From Tsukamurella pseudospumae (lineage in GTDB: Bacteria; Actinomycetota; Actinomycetes; Mycobacteriales; Mycobacteriaceae): a DNA stretch of 64,000 nucleotides. Where the stretch lies: NCBI RefSeq assembly GCF_001575205.1, contig NZ_LSRE01000044.1, positions 62,001-126,000 of the forward strand. The letters are read 5' to 3'. Made by a program: the position numbers and the translations under genes. Positions 24,078 to 31,570 of this stretch are shown in pieces (positions within the stretch are counted from its first letter, which is position 1; each line of letters starts with the position of its first letter). The notes below the pieces were generated by a model. It saw nothing but the letters and a program-made list of their open reading frames with translations, was not told where the DNA came from and searched no databases.

Positions 24078-25169
24078 GTGACCAGCACACCGACGCCGCT
24101 ACTGTGGATCAGTGGCGCACCTGGAACCGGTAAGACCACCACCGGGTGGCGGGTGTTCGAGCGGCTCATAGCCTCAGGAGGGAACGCGGCGTACGTCGAC
24201 ATCGACCAGCTCGGACTCCTCGGCCCCTTCGACCGGCTCACGGGCTCGGCCCCGCACACAATGAAGGCCAATAACCTCGCCCGCGTGGTCGATGTGCTTC
24301 GCACTCACGGACTCCGGCAGATGATCGTGTCCGGAGTCGTGGATCCCGAGCACGGCGCCGCCCGGTTCGACGAACTCGCGGCACCCACCATCGCCCCGAC
24401 GCACGTCCGGCTCCGCTGCGACTGGGCGGAGCTGGAGCGGCGCTACCTCGGCCGCGGCTCCGACCCGGACACCATCGCCGCGCTGCGTGAGATCGCCGAC
24501 TTGTACGACCGCAGCGCGATCGGCACCGTCGACACCACCGGGCTCGACGTCGACGACGTCGCCCATAACCTGGCCGCCAACCATTGCGCGGTCCGGCCCG
24601 CTCCCTGGTCACCCGCCCCCGCCGTCGACGCCGCCCCGCTCCCCACGACGGTGCTGTACGGCGCGACGGCCGTCGGGACCTCGACGGTCGGGTGGGAGCT
24701 GGTGCGCCACCGGTGGGCCCGCGGTCGCGCGACCGCGTACATCGACGCCGGGCAACTCGGATTCCACGGCGCCGCCTACGACCCCGCGGTACACGCGAGC
24801 GCCTACGCGGCGTTGACCCGTGGCTACGAGCGCGCCGGCGCGCAGGACCTGATCGTGGTCACCCACGATCCCGAACTCGTCCTGACGGCCCACCGGCACC
24901 ACGCACCGACACGCGTCCTGCTCGACGCGTCGGACGCCGCGCTCACCTCCCGCGTCGGGCTGCGTTCGCGCACCAGTACCGGTCTGCTGCCGGGCGACGA
25001 GATCGTCCGGGCCGATCCGACTCGGCAACGTCTCCTGGCGGAACGCGCGCACCGGCAGGCCGCACGACTCCGCAACGACGACGGTGCTGACATCACGATC
25101 GACACGACGGACGACGAGCCGTCGGGCACCGTCGAACGGGTCGAGAGGGCGCTGGCAGAACGGGCCTGA
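24078..25169 (+). CDS. Tandem P-loop kinase-like protein, second Walker A degenerate
   Basis: 363 residues built from two similar halves. Half 1 has an intact Walker A GAPGTGKTT (13-21) followed by 'AAYVDIDQLGLLGP'. Half 2 has GATAVGTST (195-203), where the catalytic Lys is Thr, followed by 'TAYIDAGQLGFHGA'. Each half also contains the 'RVxxxLRTHGLRQMIVSGVV' / 'GYERAGAQDLIVVTH' strand. It resembles shikimate-/chloramphenicol-kinase-type P-loop proteins duplicated in tandem, with half 2 probably non-catalytic. Substrate unknown. The last 47 bases (25123-25169) are repeated at 26721-26767. Confidence 0.85.
   Translation: MTSTPTPLLWISGAPGTGKTTTGWRVFERLIASGGNAAYVDIDQLGLLGPFDRLTGSAPHTMKANNLARVVDVLRTHGLRQMIVSGVVDPEHGAARFDELAAPTIAPTHVRLRCDWAELERRYLGRGSDPDTIAALREIADLYDRSAIGTVDTTGLDVDDVAHNLAANHCAVRPAPWSPAPAVDAAPLPTTVLYGATAVGTSTVGWELVRHRWARGRATAYIDAGQLGFHGAAYDPAVHASAYAALTRGYERAGAQDLIVVTHDPELVLTAHRHHAPTRVLLDASDAALTSRVGLRSRTSTGLLPGDEIVRADPTRQRLLAERAHRQAARLRNDDGADITIDTTDDEPSGTVERVERALAERA
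25123..25169 (+). repeat. 47-bp direct repeat, copy 1 (3' end of the kinase-like gene)
   Basis: Encodes the last 14 residues and stop of the kinase-like protein. Copy 2 at 26721-26767 differs by a single C/T. The copies are 1,598 bases apart, same orientation, and bracket the GrpB and transglutaminase genes. Confidence 0.95.
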
Positions 25170-25274
25170 ACCGAGGTGGGGATTCGGTCCAACTCCGCAT
25201 TCCTTCGGCGAGGTGCACATCCCCAGACATCTCCTAAACGAGTTCGTGAGGTCGCTGACGCAGAGCGCTATCGG

Positions 25275-25280
25275 TAGCCT
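25275..25280 (+). promoter_or_regulatory. -10 element of a leaderless transcript
   Basis: TAGCCT six bases before the GTG at 25287; supports that start. Confidence 0.4.
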
Positions 25281-25286
25281 CGACCC

Positions 25287-25862
25287 GTGAGCCATCCACC
25301 TGAGCAACGCCGAAACGCGGATGTGACGGGGCTGGAACTGATCGGCGGAATCGAGAAGCGGGACATCGTCTTGGTGGAGCACACCGCCACGTGGGCCGAC
25401 GTGTTTGCGACACACCGTTCCCGAGTTGCAGCGGCGGTCGGACTCGCTTCTCGCGGTATCGAGCACATCGGCTCGACATCGGTTCCGGGACTCGCGGCGA
25501 AGCCGATCGTCGATGTGCTCCTGCTCGTTGACGACATCACCGCCGAATCCAAATATCTGGATCCGCTGACCCGCAGCGGCTACGTCGTCCGCGTCCGCGA
25601 GCCCGGGCACCGGATGCTGCGGACACCGGAACTCGATGTTCACCTGCACGTCTTCGAACCGGGCACCCCCGCAGCGGAGGACCTCCTACTACTCCGCGAG
25701 CACCTCCGCCGGCACGAGGCCGATCGAGATCTGTATGAACGCACGAAGCGCGATCTGGCTGAACGAGATTGGCCGGACATGAACGCCTACGCCAACGCGA
25801 AGTCGGAAGTCATCGCGCACATCCTTCACCGCGCACGCTCCGCCCCAAGGGATTTCATGTGA
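25287..25862 (+). CDS. GrpB/UPF0157 family protein
   Basis: 191 residues. 'IVLVEHTATWADVFATHRSRVAAAVG', 'GIEHIGSTSVPGLAAKPIVDVLLLVDD', 'DVHLHVFEPGTPAAEDLLLLREHLRRH' (patterns) are the conserved blocks; G-S-T-S-V-x-G-L-x-A-K-P-x-x-D is a nucleotidyltransferase-like motif with the metal Asp. Family members are predicted nucleotidyltransferases of unknown substrate. Its TGA overlaps the GTG of the next gene (GTGA, 25859-25862). Confidence 0.9.
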   Translation: MSHPPEQRRNADVTGLELIGGIEKRDIVLVEHTATWADVFATHRSRVAAAVGLASRGIEHIGSTSVPGLAAKPIVDVLLLVDDITAESKYLDPLTRSGYVVRVREPGHRMLRTPELDVHLHVFEPGTPAAEDLLLLREHLRRHEADRDLYERTKRDLAERDWPDMNAYANAKSEVIAHILHRARSAPRDFM

Positions 25863-26680
25863 CAATCGACTATCGTCTGCCGGGACGCTTGACCGATCTG
25901 ACCGCCGTACCCGCCGAAGCGCTCGCCGGTTTCGGGAGCGAACCAGTGACCATCTGCGCACCTATTCACTCGCTGGTGCTCCAACCAACCGATCCGGCTG
26001 CACGCCATCTCTCCGAGGCCCGGCTCGCGGAGAACCAGATCAGGCCCGCCCCTGAGCTGGCACTCCGGCTTCTCTCCCTCGAGAACAAGCCACTCACCGA
26101 GCTGCGCGAGCCGGGTCAGCGAGTCGTCGGCACGTGTCGGCATTTCGCCGTTCTCGCATGCGCCCTGCTTCGCCACAGGGGCATTCCTGCTCGGGTTCGT
26201 TGCGGATTCGCTACGTATTTCGAGGAGGAGAGGGCCGTCGATCACTGGGTGATCGAGTATCGGATCGCCCAGCACGACCGGTGGGTACGCCTGGATCCGG
26301 AGATTCTCGGACAAACAGTCGTGGAGCATCCGGAGGACCTGGCGGAAGGATTGTTCCTGTCCGGCGCGGAGGCCTGGATGGCATTCCGGCGAGGCGAGAT
26401 CGATGCCTCACGTTTCGGTGTCCACGGCACCGAGAATTGGGGGCCGGCCGAGATTCGCGGGAACCTGGTCAAGGATCTGGCCGCCCTGAACAAGGTCGAG
26501 ATGCTCCCGTGGGACGAGTGGGGCCGGATGACCGAGGCCTACGACGGCGAGACAGGCCCCGACTACGACATGCTCTTGGACCGAGTTGCCGCGATCTGCA
26601 TCTCTGACGACCCCACCGAGATCGCCACCATCTACCGGAACCCAGATCTGACAGTCCCTGACACGCTGGTCTGCTCCTAA
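25859..26680 (+). CDS. Transglutaminase-like cysteine-protease-fold protein
   Basis: 273 residues. The transglutaminase-like core is 'GTCRHFAVLACALLRHRGIPARVRCGFATYF' (Cys nucleophile) and 'VDHWVIEYRIAQHDRWVRLDPE' (His and Asp): the full triad. No signal peptide, so it acts in the cytosol. GTG start 25859 overlaps the grpB stop with AAGGGA upstream. The N-terminal 90 residues are not recognised. Part of a two-gene unit bracketed by 47-bp repeats. Confidence 0.9.
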   Translation: MTIDYRLPGRLTDLTAVPAEALAGFGSEPVTICAPIHSLVLQPTDPAARHLSEARLAENQIRPAPELALRLLSLENKPLTELREPGQRVVGTCRHFAVLACALLRHRGIPARVRCGFATYFEEERAVDHWVIEYRIAQHDRWVRLDPEILGQTVVEHPEDLAEGLFLSGAEAWMAFRRGEIDASRFGVHGTENWGPAEIRGNLVKDLAALNKVEMLPWDEWGRMTEAYDGETGPDYDMLLDRVAAICISDDPTEIATIYRNPDLTVPDTLVCS

Positions 26681-26720
26681 CCGCGCCTCGCAGGCATCGG
26701 CCCGCGAACGAACCTCGCCG

Positions 26721-26767
26721 CGGGCACCGTCGAACGGGTCGAGAGGGTGCTGGCAGAACGGGCCTGA
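26721..26767 (+). pseudogene. Orphan 3' end of the kinase-like gene (repeat copy 2)
   Basis: 47 bases identical but for one base to the last 47 of the kinase gene at 25123-25169, stop codon included. No start or upstream body of the gene precedes it; 26681-26720 shows no homology I can see. So either a second kinase copy was removed or the repeat arose when the GrpB/transglutaminase pair was inserted. Confidence 0.8.
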
Positions 26768-26866
26768 GCACCGTCGGCCCCGGCGACGCGAGCCGACCGC
26801 CTTGCGACCCGATAATTCGCCTCCCTCACCATCGCCCCAGTGGCCCACCGGGAGCGCGGTGACATG

Positions 26867-26872
26867 CATAAT
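26867..26872 (+). promoter_or_regulatory. -10 element of the gap gene (leaderless)
   Basis: CATAAT, seven bases before GTG 26880. Together they support GTG 26880 as start over the upstream ATG 26871. Confidence 0.5.
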
Positions 26873-26879
26873 GTGGAGC

Positions 26880-28388
26880 GTGACGCAACAGCTGGATTCG
26901 GATTCCCCTTCGTACGACGCCAACGCCCGCGGCGCGTACGACAGCCACCGCGACGCCTGGGTGGCGCGCGAGGAGCAGGCCGAGCGCCTGATCCCGATCA
27001 TCGGTCGCCTGTACCGGCAGTTCGGCGTGGTGTCGTCGATCCACGGGCACCGCCTGATCAACCTCTCCACCTCCGCGGTGATCTCGGCGCACGAGCGCGC
27101 CGAGGAGCTGGGCCACCAGGCCCTCACCCTGGAGCAGACGGAGAAGGTGCTGCGCGGCCTGCTCGCGATCGAGCCGGAGCCCGCGTCGATCGACATCGCC
27201 CGGCTGGCGAAGCTCACCGGCGACCTCGACTCCGACGAGGCCATCCAGGAGCTGCTCCGCGCAGAGATCGCCAAGCGCAACGTCCCCGTGCACGGCGAGG
27301 ACGGCGGCGCCGACGTCGTGCTGTACGGCTTCGGCCGCATCGGCCGCCTCCTGGCCCGCATCCTGATCAGCCACGCCGGCAACGGCCACGGCCTGCGCCT
27401 GCGCGCCATCGTCGTGCGCCGCAGCGTCAAGAACGACCTCGAGAAGCGCGCCAGCCTCCTCGCCCGTGACTCGGTGCACGGCCCCTTCGCCGGCTCGGTC
27501 TCGATCGACGCCGAGAACGACGTGATCATCGCCAACGGCACCCGGATCCAGGTCATCTACTCGGACGATCCGTCGACCATCGATTACACCGCGTACGGCA
27601 TCAAGGACGCGCTGATCGTCGACAACACCGGCCGCTGGCGCGACGAGGAGGGCCTCGGCCAGCACCTCAAGAGCAACGGCGCCGCCCGCGTGCTGCTCAC
27701 CGCGCCGGGCAAGGCGCCGCTGAAGAACATCGTGCACGGCATCAACGACAGCACGATCGAGGACGCCGACACGATCCTCTCCGCCGCGTCGTGCACCACC
27801 AACGCGATCACCCCCGTGCTCGCGGCCCTCGACGAGGCGTACGGCATCCAGCGCGGCCACGTCGAGACCGTGCACTCGTTCACCAACGATCAGAACCTGA
27901 TCGACAACCTCCACAAGGGCGACCGCCGCGGCCGCTCGGCGGTGCTGAACATGGTGATCACCGAGACCGGTGCGGCCAAGGCCGTGTCGAAGGCGCTGCC
28001 GCAGCTCGAGGGCAAGCTCACCGGGTCCAGCATCCGCGTCCCCACCCCCGACGTCTCGCTGGCGATCCTCAACATCACCCTCGAGAAGCCCACCACCAAG
28101 GACGAGGTCAACGACTACCTCCGCCGGGTGTCGCTGCACTCGAAGGTGCGCCAGCAGATCGACTACATCGAGTCGCCCGAGGTCGTGTCGAGCGACTTCG
28201 TCGGCTCGCACCGCGCCGGCATCGTCGACGGTCTCGCGACCATCGCCGACGGCAAGGACCTCGTGCTCTACGTCTGGTACGACAACGAGTACGGCTACTC
28301 GTGCCAGGTGGTCCGCGTGCTCGAGCGCATGTCCGGCGTGCACCCGGTGGTCATCCCGGCCCGCGCCGACGTCCGCGTCGAGGCCTGA
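26880..28388 (+). CDS. Glyceraldehyde-3-phosphate dehydrogenase, long GapB type
   Basis: 502 residues, of which the first 135 are a helical extension found in the long actinobacterial GAPDHs. The NAD(P) site is 'VVLYGFGRIGRLLARIL', the catalytic Cys is in 'SAASCTTNAITP', and the His is in 'HVETVHSFTNDQNLID'. It aligns by eye with Corynebacterium glutamicum GapB, which works in gluconeogenesis and can use NADP. GTG start chosen because CATAAT lies at leaderless spacing; an in-frame ATG at 26871 adds three residues. A GC-rich hairpin (28431-28466) follows. Confidence 0.95.
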   Translation: MTQQLDSDSPSYDANARGAYDSHRDAWVAREEQAERLIPIIGRLYRQFGVVSSIHGHRLINLSTSAVISAHERAEELGHQALTLEQTEKVLRGLLAIEPEPASIDIARLAKLTGDLDSDEAIQELLRAEIAKRNVPVHGEDGGADVVLYGFGRIGRLLARILISHAGNGHGLRLRAIVVRRSVKNDLEKRASLLARDSVHGPFAGSVSIDAENDVIIANGTRIQVIYSDDPSTIDYTAYGIKDALIVDNTGRWRDEEGLGQHLKSNGAARVLLTAPGKAPLKNIVHGINDSTIEDADTILSAASCTTNAITPVLAALDEAYGIQRGHVETVHSFTNDQNLIDNLHKGDRRGRSAVLNMVITETGAAKAVSKALPQLEGKLTGSSIRVPTPDVSLAILNITLEKPTTKDEVNDYLRRVSLHSKVRQQIDYIESPEVVSSDFVGSHRAGIVDGLATIADGKDLVLYVWYDNEYGYSCQVVRVLERMSGVHPVVIPARADVRVEA

Positions 28389-28430
28389 TAGCCGGGCCCG
28401 ATAACCGAAGGCTCGCAGCAGAACCCGTCA

Positions 28431-28466
28431 CCGCCCCGGTGGAAGCTCCCGCTTCCACCGGGGCGG
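28431..28466. terminator. Hairpin terminator after the gap gene
   Basis: CCGCCCCGGTGGAAGC, four-base loop, GCTTCCACCGGGGCGG: 16 perfect base pairs, 42 bases after the stop. No T-run. Works on either strand. Confidence 0.75.
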
Positions 28467-28618
28467 AGTCGTCTCCGTCGAGGACCGATGGATTCCGCCT
28501 ACGACGGCGATTCGACGTCTTCGTCCGCGACCCTGCGGGAGCTCCCGTTGAACACCGCTGCCAGCTGGCAGATGGATGTGTTGGTGTTGATGAAGCTCCG
28601 CTTGTACGCGTGCCTCGA
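28467..28618. other. Stretch without a convincing gene
   Basis: Between the gap terminator and the weak minus-strand ORF at 28619. Short ORFs cross it in several frames (one plus-strand frame of 80 codons from 28488, one minus-strand frame through 28428-28862) but none has both a ribosome site and consistent third-position G/C. Base composition is lower in GC than the flanks. I see no other signal. Confidence 0.4.
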
Positions 28619-28855
28619 TCAGCGCGAGGAGGTACGGATCGTCGTCGACATCAACCGCGTCACGTCGGCCGAGATCGTCCCCATCGACTTCGGGCGCCGC
28701 GGGGGGACCACTCTCCGCGCTGCGCGGTAGGTGACCGCCCCGCGCAGATCGATCAGGCTCCCCAGCCCGAGGTTGAACATCGTTCTCTTCGCCACGCGCC
28801 CCGCCGACCGAGCACTCATGTGCTCGGTCTCCCCCGCGCGGTCCATCAGCGTCAT
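28619..28855 (-). CDS. Small hypothetical protein (weak)
   Basis: 78 residues, basic, with 'VAKRTMFNLGLGSLIDLRGAVTYRAARR' in pattern. Its third codon positions are mostly G/C to about residue 50. It lies 64 bases behind the DUF5685 gene on the same strand. There is no clear ribosome site. The shifted frame downstream also looks partly protein-like ('DDPYLLALIEARVQAEL'), so the locus could be a frameshifted remnant. No family recognised. Confidence 0.35.
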   Translation of the reverse strand: MTLMDRAGETEHMSARSAGRVAKRTMFNLGLGSLIDLRGAVTYRAARRVVPPRRPKSMGTISADVTRLMSTTIRTSSR

Positions 28856-28919
28856 GTGCCACAGCCTATCCATTCCGACAGGTTTCGATCGCCGATGTCG
28901 CTCAGTCCGCGGGGTAGTC

Positions 28920-29909
28920 TCACGAGCAGTCGCAGCACCCGCCGTCACAGCAACAGTCGCCGTCGCAGCAGCAGTCGCACCCCTCGCTGCCACCCTTCGC
29001 GGCCTTCTTCCCGACTCCGCCCTTGCGGTCCTTCTTCTTCAACGACACCGCGTCGGCCGCGAGGACCGTGGCCATCGCGGTCAACAGCAGCGGTCGGACC
29101 AGCCGATCGTCGCGCAGCTGGACCCGACCCAACCGGTCGATGACGATGCCCTGCAAGACTTTCAGGCGATCCACCGCCTGCGCGACAGTCGTGCCCGTCG
29201 CATCGAGCGGGTTGTAGTCACCCCGCTCTCGATCCCGCGGAAGATCCTCCACCGCATCGGCGAGGTGCGCGAACTCGCCGTAGGCCCGTCCCATGTCGTA
29301 CAGCGGGTCGACATTCTCCGGACGCCCGGCCAACGTCGCCGACGCGGCGAACATCTCCCCCACGGCCTGCGCGGTCGGCGCCGTCACCTCGGCCAGCGAC
29401 GTCGCTCGGGTCTCGATCCGCGCCTGCTCCGCGAGACCGCGCAGACTCGCCGGCACGTGCGCGGCCTCCGCGACCGCAGCGTCCGCCACCGCGACGCCCG
29501 CCAGCCGCCGCTCGGCCCTCCGAACCAGTCCGACGGTGCGCCGCCCGACCGCGGACGTCCTCCCCGCGAGACCGTTCTCCTGCTCGGCGACCCGGTCGCC
29601 CAGCTTGGCTGCGGCCAGCGTGAGCGAGGCCGTACTCGCCAGCCGCACACCGAGTTCCGCGGGCGCGATCACCTCGGCACCCCGCATGCCCCGCAATGCG
29701 CACGGTCCGGCCGACCGGGTGGAGGCGGGAACGCCCTGCTGCGCCTCGACCAGCGCGGACAGCATCGCCGCATCCGTGTTGGTCGCCGCGCGGGCGGGCT
29801 GCCCGCCGGTGTCCCGCAGCTTCAGGCACAGCCCGCACAGGTGCGCGCGCCAGCGGGCGCGCAGCTCCGGTTCGAGGTGGGCGACACACGGGCGTACGAG
29901 TCCGAGCAC
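28920..29909 (-). CDS. DUF5685 family protein with ten-cysteine C-terminal tail
   Basis: 329 residues. N-terminal 'LGLVRPCVAHLEPELRARWRAHLCGLCLKLRD' (three Cys, HxCxxC) and 'CALRGM' fit the DUF5685 family. The middle is helical and Ala-rich. The last 18 residues, in the pattern C-D-C-C-C-D-G-D-C-C-C-D-G-G-C-C-D-C, contain ten Cys plus Asp and Gly, after a Lys-rich linker ('LKKKDRKGGVGKKAAKGG'). This looks like a metal-binding or cysteine-cluster tail. GTG start. Lies 59 bases after the Imm51-like gene in the yggS unit. Role unknown. Confidence 0.85.
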   Translation of the reverse strand: MLGLVRPCVAHLEPELRARWRAHLCGLCLKLRDTGGQPARAATNTDAAMLSALVEAQQGVPASTRSAGPCALRGMRGAEVIAPAELGVRLASTASLTLAAAKLGDRVAEQENGLAGRTSAVGRRTVGLVRRAERRLAGVAVADAAVAEAAHVPASLRGLAEQARIETRATSLAEVTAPTAQAVGEMFAASATLAGRPENVDPLYDMGRAYGEFAHLADAVEDLPRDRERGDYNPLDATGTTVAQAVDRLKVLQGIVIDRLGRVQLRDDRLVRPLLLTAMATVLAADAVSLKKKDRKGGVGKKAAKGGSEGCDCCCDGDCCCDGGCCDCS

Positions 29910-29968
29910 GGGCGGGTCTCCGATCAGTGGCTACAACCGGGTCAGTACCGCCCATTGTGCTGCACCGG

Positions 29969-30511
29969 TCAGTCGTCGAACTCGAAACCGTCGGCCTCGG
30001 CGGCGGCGACCACCTCGCGCAGGCGTGCGGGATCGTTCACCACCGGCGCCAGCTTCGCACCCAGCCGCACGAGCACGTCACGATCGTCGGCCCGCGCGCA
30101 GAACATGCCGGACTCGCTGTCCAGGCTCACCCGTTCCACGAGCTGCGGCGCCACCCGCTCGGCGACGCCCTGCCAGAAGTAGCCGTTCGGCTCGTGCCCC
30201 GACTCGGCCACGGCATCGTCGGCCGGGGTACCACCGGCCACGAGCAGGAGCGAATGCGCGCCGGACGAGGTCTCGACCAGCGTGAGCGGGGCGATCCGCG
30301 TCGCGTCGCCGCCGGACCGGATCTCGAGGAGCTTGCGCACCCCGCGCCAGGCCATCAGGACGACGAAGGTCCCGAGCAGAATCGCGGGGTACTTCAGCCA
30401 CGGATTGAGCGGGTCGAGAAGCCAGAACAGGAGGCCCAGTGCCACGACGACCGCCAGAAGTTCAGCGATGTCGGCGGGCTTGAACTGGCGGTCCTCGTCG
30501 TCGGTCAGCAC
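29969..30511 (-). CDS. Membrane-anchored protein with Imm51-like (immunity protein 51) domain
   Basis: 180 residues: two transmembrane helices ('IAELLAVVVALGLLFWLLDPL', 'YPAILLGTFVVLMAWRGV'), a basic linker, then a C-terminal domain of about 100 residues with 'ESGHEPNGYFWQGVAERV' and 'SLDSESGMFCARADDRDVLVRLGAKLAPVVNDP' (patterns), matching the shape of the Imm51 family (PF15595), which is linked to polymorphic toxins. No toxin gene is next to it; yggS is nine bases upstream. Family call is from memory of the motif. Confidence 0.65.
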   Translation of the reverse strand: MLTDDEDRQFKPADIAELLAVVVALGLLFWLLDPLNPWLKYPAILLGTFVVLMAWRGVRKLLEIRSGGDATRIAPLTLVETSSGAHSLLLVAGGTPADDAVAESGHEPNGYFWQGVAERVAPQLVERVSLDSESGMFCARADDRDVLVRLGAKLAPVVNDPARLREVVAAAEADGFEFDD

Positions 30512-30520
30512 GTGGCGAGA

Positions 30521-31264
30521 CTACCGATCCGCGGGCCAGTAGTGACTGTCGGGCAGCGCGCGGGAGCCGAAGATCGCCTGGCCCACCCGAACGCACGTCG
30601 AGCCCTCCTCGACGGCCAGTTCATAATCGCCGGACATGCCCATCGAGAGCTCGGTGAGCTCGGGCCACGCGTCGAGCGACCGGTCCCGCACCCCGCGCAG
30701 CACCCGGAAGCACTCGCGCACCCGGGCCTCGTCGGAGGAGAACTCCGCGAGGGTCATGAACCCGCGCACCCGCAGCGCGGTGAACGCGGGCAGCGCCTCC
30801 AGGAAGGCCGGCACCTCGGCGGGCGGCAGCCCGTACTTCTGCTCCTCCGCCGACGTGTTCACCTGCACGTACACATCGAGCCCACGGCCCAATGCCTGCA
30901 GCCGACGGTCGAGCGCCTCCGCCACCCGCAGGCTGTCGAGGGCCTGGAACTCCGCGGCGACGGCCGCGACGTCCTTCGCCTTGTTCGTCTGCAGGTGCCC
31001 GATCACCGACCACGACACGTCGAGGTCCGCCATCTCGGCACTCTTGCGCTTGGCCTCCTGCGGCTTGTTCTCGCCCAGCTCCCGGCACCCCGCCGCGACG
31101 GCGAGGCGCAGCCGCTCCTGGGGCACCGTCTTGCTGACGGGCAGCAGTCGCACGTCCGACGGTGACCGCCCCGCCCGGACCGCGGCCGCGTCGATGCGGC
31201 GCAGGACCTCCGCGATGTTCGTCTCGAACTCTTCGACGGTCTGCGGGGGCGGGTACGAGCTCAT
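30521..31264 (-). CDS. PLP homeostasis protein, YggS family
   Basis: 247 residues, the usual length. The PLP lysine is in 'VRLLPVSKTVPQERLRLAVAAG', followed by 'ELGENKPQEAKRKSAEM', 'WSVIGHLQTNKAKDV', 'VQVNTSAEEQKYGLPP' and 'LRVRGFMTLAEF', all family blocks; 'SMGMSGDYELAVEEGSTCVRVGQAIFG' closes the phosphate site. It holds pyridoxal 5'-phosphate and guards free PLP. First gene of a minus-strand unit with the Imm51-like and DUF5685 genes (9- and 59-base gaps). In many actinobacteria yggS lies near ftsZ/sepF; here it does not. Confidence 0.95.
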   Translation of the reverse strand: MSSYPPPQTVEEFETNIAEVLRRIDAAAVRAGRSPSDVRLLPVSKTVPQERLRLAVAAGCRELGENKPQEAKRKSAEMADLDVSWSVIGHLQTNKAKDVAAVAAEFQALDSLRVAEALDRRLQALGRGLDVYVQVNTSAEEQKYGLPPAEVPAFLEALPAFTALRVRGFMTLAEFSSDEARVRECFRVLRGVRDRSLDAWPELTELSMGMSGDYELAVEEGSTCVRVGQAIFGSRALPDSHYWPADR

Positions 31265-31315
31265 GGGTCGAGCCTATCGGCCGGGCGGACCGCCATGGTC
31301 CCGGCCCGCGGCCGG

Positions 31316-31321
31316 TACAGT
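31316..31321 (+). promoter_or_regulatory. -10 element of a leaderless transcript
   Basis: TACAGT six bases before ATG 31328. Confidence 0.45.
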
Positions 31322-31327
31322 GGCCTC

Positions 31328-31570
31328 ATGATCCGACTGGTTATCGCCGCAGGTGCGGGGTACGTGCTGGGCACCAAGGCCGGACGCCGCCGCTACGAGC
31401 AGATCAATCGCACCGCGAAGGCCATCGCCACCAGCCCCGCCACGAAGAAGGCCGTGGAGATCGGCCGCCGCAAGCTCGCCGAGCAGCTCAACCCGGACCC
31501 GAAGATGCGGACGATGCGCGAGATCGACGCGCAGACGGTGATCTACTCCCCCAAGACCGACCTGGACTAG
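31328..31570 (+). CDS. Small YtxH-like protein
   Basis: 80 residues. N-terminal hydrophobic segment with 'VIAAGAGYVLGTKAGRRRYEQI', the G-Y-x-x-G-x-x-A-G-R-x-R-Y-E motif of actinobacterial YtxH-like anchors. The rest is basic and helical. Its TAG stop overlaps the TAG stop of dnaG on the other strand: the two stops share CTAG (31567-31570). Function unknown. Confidence 0.85.
   Translation: MIRLVIAAGAGYVLGTKAGRRRYEQINRTAKAIATSPATKKAVEIGRRKLAEQLNPDPKMRTMREIDAQTVIYSPKTDLD

Noticed and set aside
28488-28730. 80-codon plus-strand ORF after gap
   Set aside because: No ribosome site, weak codon bias, and the opposite strand is at least as plausible.
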